Source of the DNA: Oceanospirillaceae bacterium | GTDB taxonomy: Bacteria; Pseudomonadota; Gammaproteobacteria; Pseudomonadales; Balneatricaceae | DNA: 64,000 nucleotides | NCBI GenBank assembly: GCA_013215505.1 | Contig: JABSQZ010000015.1 | Location: 62,001 to 126,000, forward strand | Direction of reading: 5' to 3' | Shown: piece after piece, positions 45,368-54,916 of the stretch | How positions within the stretch are numbered: position 1 is the first letter of the stretch | Layout of the letters: every line of letters begins with the position of its first letter | Position numbers and translations under genes: made by a program | The notes under the pieces: generated by a model | The model's database searches: none | The model's input: only the letters and a program-made list of their open reading frames with translations | Told to the model about the DNA's origin: nothing

Positions 45368-48300
45368 ATGAGATTTATATCTGCACTTATCGTCTGTGCT
45401 GCACTACTCATTAACCCAATGTCAGCGGGGCCGGTTCTGGCCCAATCCAGTCCTGCACAAACGTCCAGAGTGTTGGATATCAGTGTGCGAAGCATTGATG
45501 GACGCATCGCCGCAGCGGTAACTTTTTCCACTAAAGTGCAGGGCAGTGTTGATTTAAATCCCTGGTTGAACATTGAAACTATTGCCGGGGAGCGTGTCGA
45601 CGGCAGCTGGATATTAGATGAAAAAGCCAAAACCTTATACTTCACCAATATCGAGCCCGAGCAGAATTATTTAGTCACTGTGGCAGCGGGATTGCCACTG
45701 GCCAATCAACAATTTCTGCTTTTGGGAAGCACCGAGCAAATTGAAGTGGCGGCTATCAGCCCTATGTTGGGGTTTGCCGGTAATGGCAATTTACTGGCGG
45801 GTTCTCTCAGCGATGGACTGCCGGTTATCGCCGTTAATGTGCCGCAGGTAGATGTAGACTTTTACCGTATTCCCGAGAGTCAACTGGTGTCTTTTCTGTC
45901 CGAAAACAGCCGCAGAGGGCAGCTGGATTTCTGGCAAGTGGAAGAGTACATCGACAGTTTTGAGTTAGCTTATACCGCCAGGTTTGACTTGAAATTAGCC
46001 CGGAATCAAACAGCAACCAGTTATTTGCCGATTAAAAGTATCGCGGCACTGCAGCATCAAGGCGTGTATTTGGCAGTAATGCGCAAATCTGGAGAATACC
46101 GCTACTCCTATCCATCGACTTGGTTTGCAATCAGCGATTTAGGGGTGCACTTGCGCATCTATAGCGATAGGGCAGATGTGACTGTCAGCAGTTTAGCCAG
46201 CGCCGAGCCGATCTCGCAAGTGCAGTTGACACTGTTGGATGACAATGGCCAACAAATAGCCCAGCGCAGTAGCGACGACACAGGTTTTGCTAGTTTCAGT
46301 CAGACGCAGCTGGATAAAGCCCAATTGTTGCTGGCCGTCAGCGGTTCGCAGACCTCGATTGTCAGGTTGTTTGGTCCGGTGTTGGATTTGTCTGAATTTC
46401 CGGTGTCCGGTATTGTTGACAGCCCGAGGCAGTTATTCTTTTATTCACAGCGGGATCTGTATCGGCCCGGAGAAGCGCTGACTATCAGCGCGCTGTTACG
46501 CGATAGCGACGGTAAATTACTGCCACCGCAAGTGCTTACATTTAAATTAAAGCGCCCCGATGGTCGCATCGCCAGTGAGCAGCGCCTGTCTGCCAATGTA
46601 TTGGGTTACTATGCCAGCCACTGGCAGCTACCTAAAGATGCACCGACCGGTCAGTGGTCTGTGACTGCACAGCTGGCCGGACAAGCTGCGACTAGCTATG
46701 TGTTGCAGGTTGAAGAGTTTCTTCCTGAACGCATGGAGCTGATCCTAGAGACGCCAGAGTTTGTGGCCACTGCTGCGCCCTATCAAGTGTCAGTCACCGG
46801 TAAATATTTATACGGAGCTCCCGCCAGCGGTAATCTGCTGCAGTCTGAATTAGTGACTAAAATAGCGGCTCATCCGTTTAAAGCCTTCAGCGATTTTTAT
46901 TTTTCTAACCCGCAGATCGCAGATTTTAATCGACGTATCAGCTTGGACGATGCAAGCTTAGATCAACAAGGGAAGCTGAACATAGCCCCTGACTCCTTCT
47001 GGAAAAAAGCGCCAACGCCACTGCAGTTGAAGGTCTATGCCAGTTTGTTGGATGCTGGCGGTCGCCCGGTAAGTCGTATCGCCAGTAGTTTTGCGCTGCC
47101 CGCTCAGCAACTTGTAGGCATCAGACCTATGTTTGCAGATGATACCGCCCCCTACGATAGCAACGCTAATTTTCAGCTGTTATTCACCGATGGTGCAGCG
47201 AAAATGGGCGTAGCAAACTTAAGCGTTAAATTGATTCGCGAACAGCGCAATTACCACTGGCTGTACACGCAGAGCGAGGGCTGGACTTCCGATTACACTG
47301 AACGCCACTACACAGTGTCCAATACCCAGATTAGTATAGTCGCAGGGAAAGTTGCCAATGTCTCACTGCCGGTCGACTGGGGGCACTACCGTCTGGAAGT
47401 GAGCAATCCTGAGACTAATATTGTCAGCGGTTATAAGTTTCGGGCCGGATGGAGCGCCGATGAAACAGTATTGGCGGGACGGCCGGATCGCATAGGTCTG
47501 GCACTGAATAAGCAGCGTTATAAGGTTGGTGATTGGGTTGAGGTCGAGATTAAGCCGCCTGCAGCGGGTCGTGGTTTTCTGTTGGTGGAATCCGACCAAG
47601 CTCTGCATCGCCAGCTAATCGATATCCCCGCCGAGGGCGCTAAGGTTTCCTTTGAAGTACAGCAGGGCTGGGACACGCATAATCTATACGTCTCAGTGTT
47701 GTTGATTCAACCTGGATCAGATCGACAGCAAAAACTGCCCAGGCGGATGCTGGGTATTGCTCCTCTGAGGTTGGACAGAGAGATGCGTAAGTTACAGCTG
47801 ACACTGAGCGCGCCAAGTAAAATACGACCTAATACTAAGTTGTCGGTGCCGGTAAAAGTGTCTGTGGCGCCCGGTGCCAGGGCAACAAATAAGCTCAGGG
47901 GGCCGGTACAATTAACTTTGGCGGCAGTGGATGTCGGGGTGTTAAACATCTCCAGATTCGAGTCTCCCGATCCCTATACTGGCTTTTTCCAACAGCGCGC
48001 CTACTCAGTCGAGGCCCGGGACAGTTATGCCGATTTAATCAATGCCGATGCCGGGGTGCTAGCACAGCTAAAGTTTGGTGGTGATGGTGATTTAGTGCAG
48101 GGAGGGGAAGCGGATCCCGATGTGCAAATTGTCTCATTGTTTTCCGGGATAGTTGATGTGAACGCCGATGGTGAGGCGATTGTGGAAATGGATATTCCAA
48201 ATTTTAATGGTCGCTTGCGCTTAATGGCGGTCGCGTTTTCCGCCGATAGCTTTGGTGGTCAGCAACAGGAGTTGGAAGTGGCGGCGCCAATAGTGGCGCA

Positions 48301-50218
48301 GCTAAGTAAACCACGCTTTCTCAGAGGCTCTGATCAGAGTCAATTAGCATTGGAGTTGAATAACTTGTCGGGGTTGGAGCAACAGCTGGAGCTGCAGCTA
48401 AGTTTAGGCCAAGGACTGTCATTTAGCGCCGCTACTGGAGAGGGAAAGCAGCGCCAGAAACTGTCAGTGAGTTTAGCCAGCGGTGAAAAGCGGGTTCTGT
48501 ATTTTCCCCTGCAGGCGGGGCTTGATTACGGTCCAGTAGCCATAGATTTAAGCTTGGCGAACATCCAGCTGACCGACACTGCAGAAAAAAGTCAGCTTGC
48601 CAGGCACTGGCAGCTGTCGGTGCAACCGGCATGGGCTATTACTGATCGGCAATGGCGGCAAGTATTGTCTCCCGGGCAGAGTTTTAACTTAGATGGCACG
48701 CAGTTAAGTGAGATGCTGGCGCAGGGGTTAAGCGGGCAGTTGAACGTATCATCGCGACCGCCACTGGATATCGCCAGCCACTTTTCGGCACTAAAAGCTT
48801 ATCCCTACGGTTGTTTAGAGCAGACTACCAGCGGGGTTTTTCCACAGCTCTACGTAGACGATCAGCTGTTAGCAGAATTGGGAATCAGTGGCTCTGAGGG
48901 TGAGGCCAGAAGCAGTGCAATTAGGTTGGCAATAGCCAGATTGCAGGGGATGCAACGATCCAGTGGCGGTTTTGGACTCTGGTCCGAGCAGAGCCCGGAA
49001 GAGCACTGGCTGAGTGTCTATGTGTTGGACTTTCTGTTGCGGGCCAAAATGGCGGGGTATCAAGTTCCCGAGCAGAACCTGAAAAAGCTGCTGCAGCGAG
49101 TCTCAACTTACCTGCGCAATCCGGGAAAAATACGCAGCTACTACGAAAATATTAATAGTGAAACTAAGTTTGCCATCCGCGCTTATGCCGGGCAGGTACT
49201 GGCACGACATAAAGCGGCACCACTGTCTATTTTGCGGCAGATGTACGATCGCAGAAACACCCATGAGACACCAATGGCACTGCTGCAGTTGGGCCTGGCG
49301 TTAGAAGCGGCAGGAGATAATAAAAGAGCGGCGCAGGCAATCGACGAGGCGCTATCCAGAGTCGATCAGTTCGGTTCTGAGAGTATTTACTACTCCAGCA
49401 GTGTGCGCGATTTAGCTCTGGGCAGCTTTTGGTTACTGGAGAGCGGTACCGTCAACAGTCATTGGCAGCCGTTATTACTTAAATTAGTGCAGCAGTTGCA
49501 AGAGCGACAGTGGCTGAGTACTCAGGAGCGCAATGCGCTGTTCCTGTTGGGTAAAGAGCTGAGAAAAAGCGCCGGATCAGAAATGCATTTAGCCTGGCAG
49601 TTGGCGGGCAATAAAATGCAACAGCAGCTCCAGCGGTTGCAAGTTGCATTGACTGACAATGATTTACAGCAAGCTATCGAGCTGCAGAATTTAGGTTCTG
49701 GCAATGTTTACCTGAATTTGCGTGCCTCCGGATATCAGCGTAATGTGCCGATGCCATTAGATAAAGGGTTGTGGTTGCAGCGTAAGTTCTATCAGTTAAA
49801 TGGCCAGCCCTTTAGCGGTCAGAGTATTCGCAGCGGCGACAAGTTAATAGTGGAGTTGACTGTCAGGGCCGACCGTCGCCTGCGTCACGCGCTGATAGTC
49901 GATCAGCTGCCCGCGGGGCTGGAGATAGAGAACCAGAACTTAGCGGACAGCTATGATCAAAGTGATTTGCAATTGCATGGAGAATCTATTTCCCAGCTGA
50001 TGGAAGATCTGCAAATCAACTATCAGGAGTACCGCGATGACAGGTTTGTGATGGCTTTAGACTTACCGGGAAAAAGAGTGCAGCGGCTATACTATTTAGT
50101 CCGTGCAGTAACTCCCGGCACTTTCAACATACCACCAACCTTTGCCGAAGACATGTACCGGCCGGAAATTCGCCATCAGGGTGCGGCGGCCGGGACCATT
50201 AAGGTCATTCCCCGATAA
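45368..50218 (+). CDS. Bacterial alpha-2-macroglobulin family protein
   Basis: 1616 residues. A signal peptide (MRFISALIVCAALL, cut near VLAQS) is followed by the MG-domain series and the thioester domain. The thioester motif CLEQ is intact (C1149 to Q1152, in YPYGCLEQT). The protein would trap proteases that enter the periplasm. No lipobox is visible, unlike the lipoprotein form of Escherichia coli YfhM; the cleavage site looks like signal peptidase I. pbpC starts 27 bases after the stop, the usual pairing: macroglobulin to trap proteases, PBP1C to repair murein. Confidence 0.92.
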   Translation: MRFISALIVCAALLINPMSAGPVLAQSSPAQTSRVLDISVRSIDGRIAAAVTFSTKVQGSVDLNPWLNIETIAGERVDGSWILDEKAKTLYFTNIEPEQNYLVTVAAGLPLANQQFLLLGSTEQIEVAAISPMLGFAGNGNLLAGSLSDGLPVIAVNVPQVDVDFYRIPESQLVSFLSENSRRGQLDFWQVEEYIDSFELAYTARFDLKLARNQTATSYLPIKSIAALQHQGVYLAVMRKSGEYRYSYPSTWFAISDLGVHLRIYSDRADVTVSSLASAEPISQVQLTLLDDNGQQIAQRSSDDTGFASFSQTQLDKAQLLLAVSGSQTSIVRLFGPVLDLSEFPVSGIVDSPRQLFFYSQRDLYRPGEALTISALLRDSDGKLLPPQVLTFKLKRPDGRIASEQRLSANVLGYYASHWQLPKDAPTGQWSVTAQLAGQAATSYVLQVEEFLPERMELILETPEFVATAAPYQVSVTGKYLYGAPASGNLLQSELVTKIAAHPFKAFSDFYFSNPQIADFNRRISLDDASLDQQGKLNIAPDSFWKKAPTPLQLKVYASLLDAGGRPVSRIASSFALPAQQLVGIRPMFADDTAPYDSNANFQLLFTDGAAKMGVANLSVKLIREQRNYHWLYTQSEGWTSDYTERHYTVSNTQISIVAGKVANVSLPVDWGHYRLEVSNPETNIVSGYKFRAGWSADETVLAGRPDRIGLALNKQRYKVGDWVEVEIKPPAAGRGFLLVESDQALHRQLIDIPAEGAKVSFEVQQGWDTHNLYVSVLLIQPGSDRQQKLPRRMLGIAPLRLDREMRKLQLTLSAPSKIRPNTKLSVPVKVSVAPGARATNKLRGPVQLTLAAVDVGVLNISRFESPDPYTGFFQQRAYSVEARDSYADLINADAGVLAQLKFGGDGDLVQGGEADPDVQIVSLFSGIVDVNADGEAIVEMDIPNFNGRLRLMAVAFSADSFGGQQQELEVAAPIVAQLSKPRFLRGSDQSQLALELNNLSGLEQQLELQLSLGQGLSFSAATGEGKQRQKLSVSLASGEKRVLYFPLQAGLDYGPVAIDLSLANIQLTDTAEKSQLARHWQLSVQPAWAITDRQWRQVLSPGQSFNLDGTQLSEMLAQGLSGQLNVSSRPPLDIASHFSALKAYPYGCLEQTTSGVFPQLYVDDQLLAELGISGSEGEARSSAIRLAIARLQGMQRSSGGFGLWSEQSPEEHWLSVYVLDFLLRAKMAGYQVPEQNLKKLLQRVSTYLRNPGKIRSYYENINSETKFAIRAYAGQVLARHKAAPLSILRQMYDRRNTHETPMALLQLGLALEAAGDNKRAAQAIDEALSRVDQFGSESIYYSSSVRDLALGSFWLLESGTVNSHWQPLLLKLVQQLQERQWLSTQERNALFLLGKELRKSAGSEMHLAWQLAGNKMQQQLQRLQVALTDNDLQQAIELQNLGSGNVYLNLRASGYQRNVPMPLDKGLWLQRKFYQLNGQPFSGQSIRSGDKLIVELTVRADRRLRHALIVDQLPAGLEIENQNLADSYDQSDLQLHGESISQLMEDLQINYQEYRDDRFVMALDLPGKRVQRLYYLVRAVTPGTFNIPPTFAEDMYRPEIRHQGAAAGTIKVIPR

Positions 50219-50245
50219 CATGCAATGACAGGTAACTAGCAGCAG

Positions 50246-52534
50246 GTGAAGGTATTTAAAGCCATAGCTAAAGCTGCCAGCTTATTAGTAGCACTGGTAT
50301 TAGCACTGCTGTTGCTGCTGGATAGTCTCTATCCTATGCCTCGACAGCAGTCTTTCAGTACCGTGGTGCTGGCCAGTAATGGCGAAGTACTGCGCGCTTT
50401 CAGTAACAATCGGCAGCAGTGGCGTTATCCCATCGACAATGAGGCGGTACCAGAGCACTTTCTGACCTTGTTACTGGGCTATGAAGATCGCTGGTTCTAT
50501 CATCATTTTGGGGTGAATCCGCTATCGATGTTGCGCGCGGCCTGGCAAAACTATCGCGCCGGTCGGGTTGTTTCCGGCGGTTCTACCTTAACTATGCAAG
50601 TGGCGCGATTGCTGGACCCGCACCCGCGCAGCTACCGCGGAAAGCTGCAGCAATTACTGCGTGCCCTGCAACTGGAATGGCATTTAGACAAAGCGCAGAT
50701 TCTTAATTTATATCTGAATTTGGCCCCTTACGGCGGCACCTTAATAGGTGTGCAAGCCGCCAGTAGCAGCTATTTTGCCAAACCATTGCAGCAACTGAGC
50801 GACGCTGAGGCGGCGCTGCTGGCGGTGTTACCTCAGGCGCCCAGCAGATTGCGCCCCGATCGGCATCTGGAAGAGGCGCAGCGGGCCCGGGATAAAGTGT
50901 TGAGGCGCATGTCAGCGCTTAAAATTTGGTCCGAAAATCGGGTTGAGGATGCCCTTGAAGAGCCGTTGTTTGCCTATAATCAACGGGCGCCGTTAATCGC
51001 TCCGCTGCTGGCCAGGCGCTTAAAGAAACAGTGTCAGCACTGTGAAAAAATTCATACAACTATCGACATTGAAATGCAGCAGCAGTTGGAAATGTTGGTC
51101 GCCGACTATGTCGAAACTACGCCGCAGGGGCTGTCTGTAGCTCTGTTGGTGATGGAAAATACTAGCGGCGCAGTACGCAGCTACATTGGCTCGGCGGATT
51201 TTTTGAACGCAGAGCGCTTTGGCCATGTCGATATGGTGCAGGCAGTGCGCTCACCAGGTTCCACTTTAAAACCTTTTCTCTACGGATTGGCCATAGATCG
51301 CGGTATCATTCACTCGCAGTCTTTGCTGCAAGATACTCCCAGATATAAAAAGGCCTATCGGCCGCGCAATTTTAGCGGTGGCTTTAATGGTCCTGTGAGC
51401 GTAACTGAATCGCTACAGCGCTCGCTAAATATTCCGGCAGTACAAATATTGGAGCAGCTCGGTGCCGAATATTTTTCCGGCAAACTGCAATACGCCGGAC
51501 TAAAGCTGCAGGGGCCGGGAGCGGACAAACCCAATGTGGCGATGATTTTAGGCGGTGTGGGTACTAAGTTAGAGCACTTAGTGGGTGCTTACTCCGCACT
51601 GGCCAGGTCCGGGCTGGCAATCAGGCCTAAGTTTCAGCTGCAGCAGCCCAGTATTGAGCGCTTTTTGTTGAGCCCGGGTGCCGCCTGGATCAGCTGGAAG
51701 ATGTTGGCAATCAATCCGGTAAAGAGTGCCCGTCACAACCGTCTCAACGGCGATTGGCAGCTGGCCTGGAAAACAGGCACTAGCTATGGGCACAGAGAGG
51801 CCTGGGCGCTGGGAGTCAGCAAAAAGTGGAGCATAGGGGTTTGGGTTGGTCGACCGGATTCCAGCGCCTCTCCGGGGATTTCAGGGCGTAAAACGGCGGC
51901 ACCACTGTTGTTTAAAGCTTATCGGGCAATAGGTGCGGATAAACCGTTGGAAAGGCCTGATACAGTCACTCAACAGCAAATTTGCTGGCCCTTAGGGACG
52001 AGTGTTAGTTCTCCACTCAATACTTTGGGCAATTGCCAACAGAAAAAGCTCGCCTGGATATTAGATGACACTATTCCTCCAACCTTGTCCGACAGTGAAA
52101 CTTTAGTCAGTGTATGGCGCAACCATCGAGGTGAAAGAGTGGAACCGGCCTGTGAATTTGGTCCTCTGCAACACAGCAGTATTTCTCTTTGGCCGGTGTC
52201 ACTTGAGCCCTGGATTAGTCTCAATTGGCGCAGAGCCGCCAGGTTACCTTCCAGCAGTGAGCAATGCTCACAGCTATTAGCTGAACAGCAGTCGATTAAA
52301 ATTACTTCAGTGGTCAACCAGAGCTTGTATCAATATCAGGCGTCAGGTTTGCAGCTACAGCTGCTTGCCGAGGGCGGAAGTGGTCGTTTTGATTGGTATT
52401 TAAACGGTATATATCAAGGAGTTAGCCGTAAGAGACAAGCTCTAAACTTGTCGCTGAAAGGACGTGGGAAATATCAGCTGTCAGTAGTGGATCAGCAGGG
52501 AAATACTGATTTAGTGAAATTTACGGTAGAGTAA
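50246..52534 (+). CDS. pbpC: Penicillin-binding protein 1C
   Basis: 762 residues with a GTG start. There is one N-terminal membrane anchor (residues 10-26), then a GT51 transglycosylase domain (E80 in GYEDRWFYHHFG; SGGSTLTMQVARLL), then a transpeptidase domain with S339-x-x-K (GSTLKP), SLN and KTGTS motifs, and finally a BiPBP C-terminal domain. All catalytic residues are present. It is in an operon with the alpha-2-macroglobulin gene. Confidence 0.93.
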   Translation: MKVFKAIAKAASLLVALVLALLLLLDSLYPMPRQQSFSTVVLASNGEVLRAFSNNRQQWRYPIDNEAVPEHFLTLLLGYEDRWFYHHFGVNPLSMLRAAWQNYRAGRVVSGGSTLTMQVARLLDPHPRSYRGKLQQLLRALQLEWHLDKAQILNLYLNLAPYGGTLIGVQAASSSYFAKPLQQLSDAEAALLAVLPQAPSRLRPDRHLEEAQRARDKVLRRMSALKIWSENRVEDALEEPLFAYNQRAPLIAPLLARRLKKQCQHCEKIHTTIDIEMQQQLEMLVADYVETTPQGLSVALLVMENTSGAVRSYIGSADFLNAERFGHVDMVQAVRSPGSTLKPFLYGLAIDRGIIHSQSLLQDTPRYKKAYRPRNFSGGFNGPVSVTESLQRSLNIPAVQILEQLGAEYFSGKLQYAGLKLQGPGADKPNVAMILGGVGTKLEHLVGAYSALARSGLAIRPKFQLQQPSIERFLLSPGAAWISWKMLAINPVKSARHNRLNGDWQLAWKTGTSYGHREAWALGVSKKWSIGVWVGRPDSSASPGISGRKTAAPLLFKAYRAIGADKPLERPDTVTQQQICWPLGTSVSSPLNTLGNCQQKKLAWILDDTIPPTLSDSETLVSVWRNHRGERVEPACEFGPLQHSSISLWPVSLEPWISLNWRRAARLPSSSEQCSQLLAEQQSIKITSVVNQSLYQYQASGLQLQLLAEGGSGRFDWYLNGIYQGVSRKRQALNLSLKGRGKYQLSVVDQQGNTDLVKFTVE

Positions 52535-52708
52535 ACGGTTTCTATATGAACCTAAAGTTAACAGCTGGATATTTGTGTTGGTATTTGGCATAATGTTTGT
52601 TCTTTTAAGTATTGATTCTGCTAGAAATTCCCATTTCCTCTGGCGACTGATAGGACGGACTGAATGCTATCTTGGCATGGAGTGCTCGAAGTACTAAGGA
52701 TAGAGCCA

Positions 52709-53941
52709 ATGAAAAAGCAAATACCTTTTAAGCTGTCATTTAAATTATTTGAATGGCTGTTGGCCCTGATAATTGCGTTTAGCACCTACCTTGGTTTTCA
52801 GTTCTATCAAGTCACCCTGAAAGCGCAAACGATTGAAAATCAGCGTTTTGAAATAGTCTCATCGCTGAATGATTTTCGGGGCCGCACCGATAATTTGTCT
52901 TATCTGTCACGTCATTTTTTGTTTACCTTAGACATTGAATTTTTGGAAAAATATCAGAAAATCAATAACTCAAAAAACAGTTTAATATACGGTGACGCCC
53001 ACCTAACCGAATTCTTAGCCGGTAGTGATCACCACGAAAACACTATTCAGTCGTTCTCCCTAGAAGAAAGGGTGCTGTTTAATCGGGTGATAGCAGATGA
53101 TGCCAAGCTCAGAATGATGGAAAAACGGGCGCTGGAACATGTGTTTAACGAAAAAAATAGAGTGCAAAAAAGCCCTGAGATATCTACCAGCGAGCTTCAG
53201 TCTGAAGATTATTTACGGCTGAATCTGGAAATGCTCAGCTTGCTGAATAACTTATTGGTATCGGTCAACCATAGGTTTCAACAGCAGATAGGTGAAGTTG
53301 TGGTTGAAAGCACCGGTATGATCTACACTATTCCGGCTATATTAATTATCAATTTGCTGTTGCTGTTAGCTTCCTTTGTCTTTATCAACACCAGGATGCG
53401 CGAATATCATACTGAATTGGAAGGTATGAGCTTTAAAGATTTTCTGACCGGGGTACATAACCGTAAGTACCTGATGGAGGCCGGTCCGTTTTTGTTGTCG
53501 TTAAACCGCCGTGAAAAAACCCAAGTAGCAGTATTGTTACTGGATATCGATAAGTTCAAAGCGATAAACGATCTGTATGGCCACGATGCCGGTGATGAGG
53601 TGTTGGTGGCTTTTAGTAAAACTATTAACAAAAGGATGCGCAAAGGGGATATTTTTTCGCGCTTTGGCGGCGAAGAATTTGTGCTCATGTTGAATAACGT
53701 ACGCTCACTAGGGGCCGAACATTTTGCCAACGAGTTGCGAATCCAGCTGTCGCGTCTGAGTCTGCAGTGCAGCAATGGTGCTATATGTTATACCGTCAGT
53801 ATTGGAGTAGTGATGAGTGATGATCACTCGGACCTAACCCAATTGATCAGCCGTGCAGATGAGGCATTGTACCGTGCCAAAAACTCAGGTCGCAACCGCG
53901 TGGTAATGGCTGAAATGCGCCAGTTGGCGGCGACTGGGTAA
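52709..53941 (+). CDS. Membrane diguanylate cyclase (GGDEF)
   Basis: 410 residues from the ATG at 52709, chosen for AAGGATAGAG just ahead. Two membrane helices (about 12-34 and 213-235) flank a periplasmic sensor region of about 175 residues. The C-terminal GGDEF domain has an active GGEEF site (RFGGEEFVLML) and an RxxD inhibitory site (RKGD) five residues before it, so it should make cyclic di-GMP and be feedback-inhibited. The signal is unknown. Confidence 0.9.
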   Translation: MKKQIPFKLSFKLFEWLLALIIAFSTYLGFQFYQVTLKAQTIENQRFEIVSSLNDFRGRTDNLSYLSRHFLFTLDIEFLEKYQKINNSKNSLIYGDAHLTEFLAGSDHHENTIQSFSLEERVLFNRVIADDAKLRMMEKRALEHVFNEKNRVQKSPEISTSELQSEDYLRLNLEMLSLLNNLLVSVNHRFQQQIGEVVVESTGMIYTIPAILIINLLLLLASFVFINTRMREYHTELEGMSFKDFLTGVHNRKYLMEAGPFLLSLNRREKTQVAVLLLDIDKFKAINDLYGHDAGDEVLVAFSKTINKRMRKGDIFSRFGGEEFVLMLNNVRSLGAEHFANELRIQLSRLSLQCSNGAICYTVSIGVVMSDDHSDLTQLISRADEALYRAKNSGRNRVVMAEMRQLAATG

Positions 53942-54057
53942 GTTGAAGATTAGCGCATAAAAAATATTATAGCAGTAATTGATGGTGATCATTTTTTAGC
54001 TGAGTTTCGCGCTATAATGCCCGCTAATTGCCATCTCTTTTATTGACCAGGTCAGCT

Positions 54058-54711
54058 ATGCTAAAAAAACAACGCGCTGAGTATATAGATCAACATCTGC
54101 AAAAGCTCTATCCAAACCCTCCGATACCTTTAGATCACAGCGATTCATATTCGCTGCTGGTGGCTGTATTACTGTCGGCTCAGTGCACTGATGCGCGGGT
54201 GAATACGGTAACTCCGGCGCTGTTTGCGTTAGCTGATAACCCTTATGATATGGCCAAAGTAGCAGTGGAGGAAATTAAATCTATCATCAGGCCCTGTGGT
54301 CTGTCTCCGCAAAAATCTAAAGCTATCAGTGTGTTGTCGCAGATGTTGGTCGTAAACCACGGCGGGGAAGTGCCGGATAATTTTGCTGACTTAGAAAAAC
54401 TCCCCGGGGTCGGGCATAAAACCGCCTCAGTGGTAATGAGCCAGGCATTTGGCCACCCAGCCTTTGCTGTTGATACGCATATTCACCGACTGGCACAGCG
54501 CTGGGGTTTAACCAAAGGCAAAAATGTCCAGCAGACCGAAGTAGACCTAAAGAAACTTTTCCCCCGAGACCGCTGGAATCATATCCATTTACAAATTATT
54601 TACTACGCCCGCGAGCACTGTCAGGCGCGCAACTGCTTTGGCTTAAGCTGTGAAATCTGCCGCACTTGTTACCCGAATCGTAAAAACAAAAAAGTTGCCT
54701 TTAAGCCATAG
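54058..54711 (+). CDS. nth: Endonuclease III
   Basis: 217 residues from the ATG at 54058. A helix-hairpin-helix with the catalytic lysine (LPGVGHKTASVV) and the catalytic aspartate (FAVDTHIHRLAQRW) mark a bifunctional glycosylase/AP lyase that removes oxidised pyrimidines. The C-terminal iron-sulfur region has five cysteines at 188, 193, 198, 201 and 204. The family norm is C-x6-C-x2-C-x5-C; positions 188, 198 and 204 fit, but the second ligand at 195 is Gly. C193 or C201 may replace it. Degenerate heptamer repeats start five bases after the stop. Confidence 0.93.
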   Translation: MLKKQRAEYIDQHLQKLYPNPPIPLDHSDSYSLLVAVLLSAQCTDARVNTVTPALFALADNPYDMAKVAVEEIKSIIRPCGLSPQKSKAISVLSQMLVVNHGGEVPDNFADLEKLPGVGHKTASVVMSQAFGHPAFAVDTHIHRLAQRWGLTKGKNVQQTEVDLKKLFPRDRWNHIHLQIIYYAREHCQARNCFGLSCEICRTCYPNRKNKKVAFKP

Positions 54712-54716
54712 GGGCA

Positions 54717-54751
54717 GTCGTAAGTAGGAAGTCGCAAGTCGTGAGTTACAA
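54717..54751 (+). repeat. Degenerate heptamer repeats after nth
   Basis: Five successive 7-base units: GTCGTAA, GTAGGAA, GTCGCAA, GTCGTGA, GTTACAA. They are in the opposite orientation to the perfect array at 54857-54912, so the two could pair across the nth-pspF intergenic region. Confidence 0.75.
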
Positions 54752-54856
54752 GCGGGCTGCTGCTATTAGTGAGATTGCCGGGGTTCGATGATAGTGTTTT
54801 TTTAGGGTTTTAAATATACTGAAAAAATCTGCACAAGGCGTGGCACTTGGTCAAAC

Positions 54857-54916
54857 TTACGACTTACGACTTACGACTTACGACTTACGACTTACGACTT
54901 ACGACTTACGACTTAA
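54857..54916 (-). repeat. Perfect heptamer array at the pspF 3' end
   Basis: Eight identical copies of TTACGAC (plus strand) followed by TTAA. The array runs into the coding end of pspF: the last codons and the stop codon of pspF (54899-54901) are made of repeat sequence. Confidence 0.95.

Noticed and set aside
54770-54810. Possible tRNA T-loop (GGTTCGAT)
   Set aside because: No acceptor or anticodon stem can be drawn around it, and the T-arm does not close.
54857-54916. CRISPR-like array
   Set aside because: The units are seven bases long, head to tail, with no spacers. This is a simple tandem repeat.
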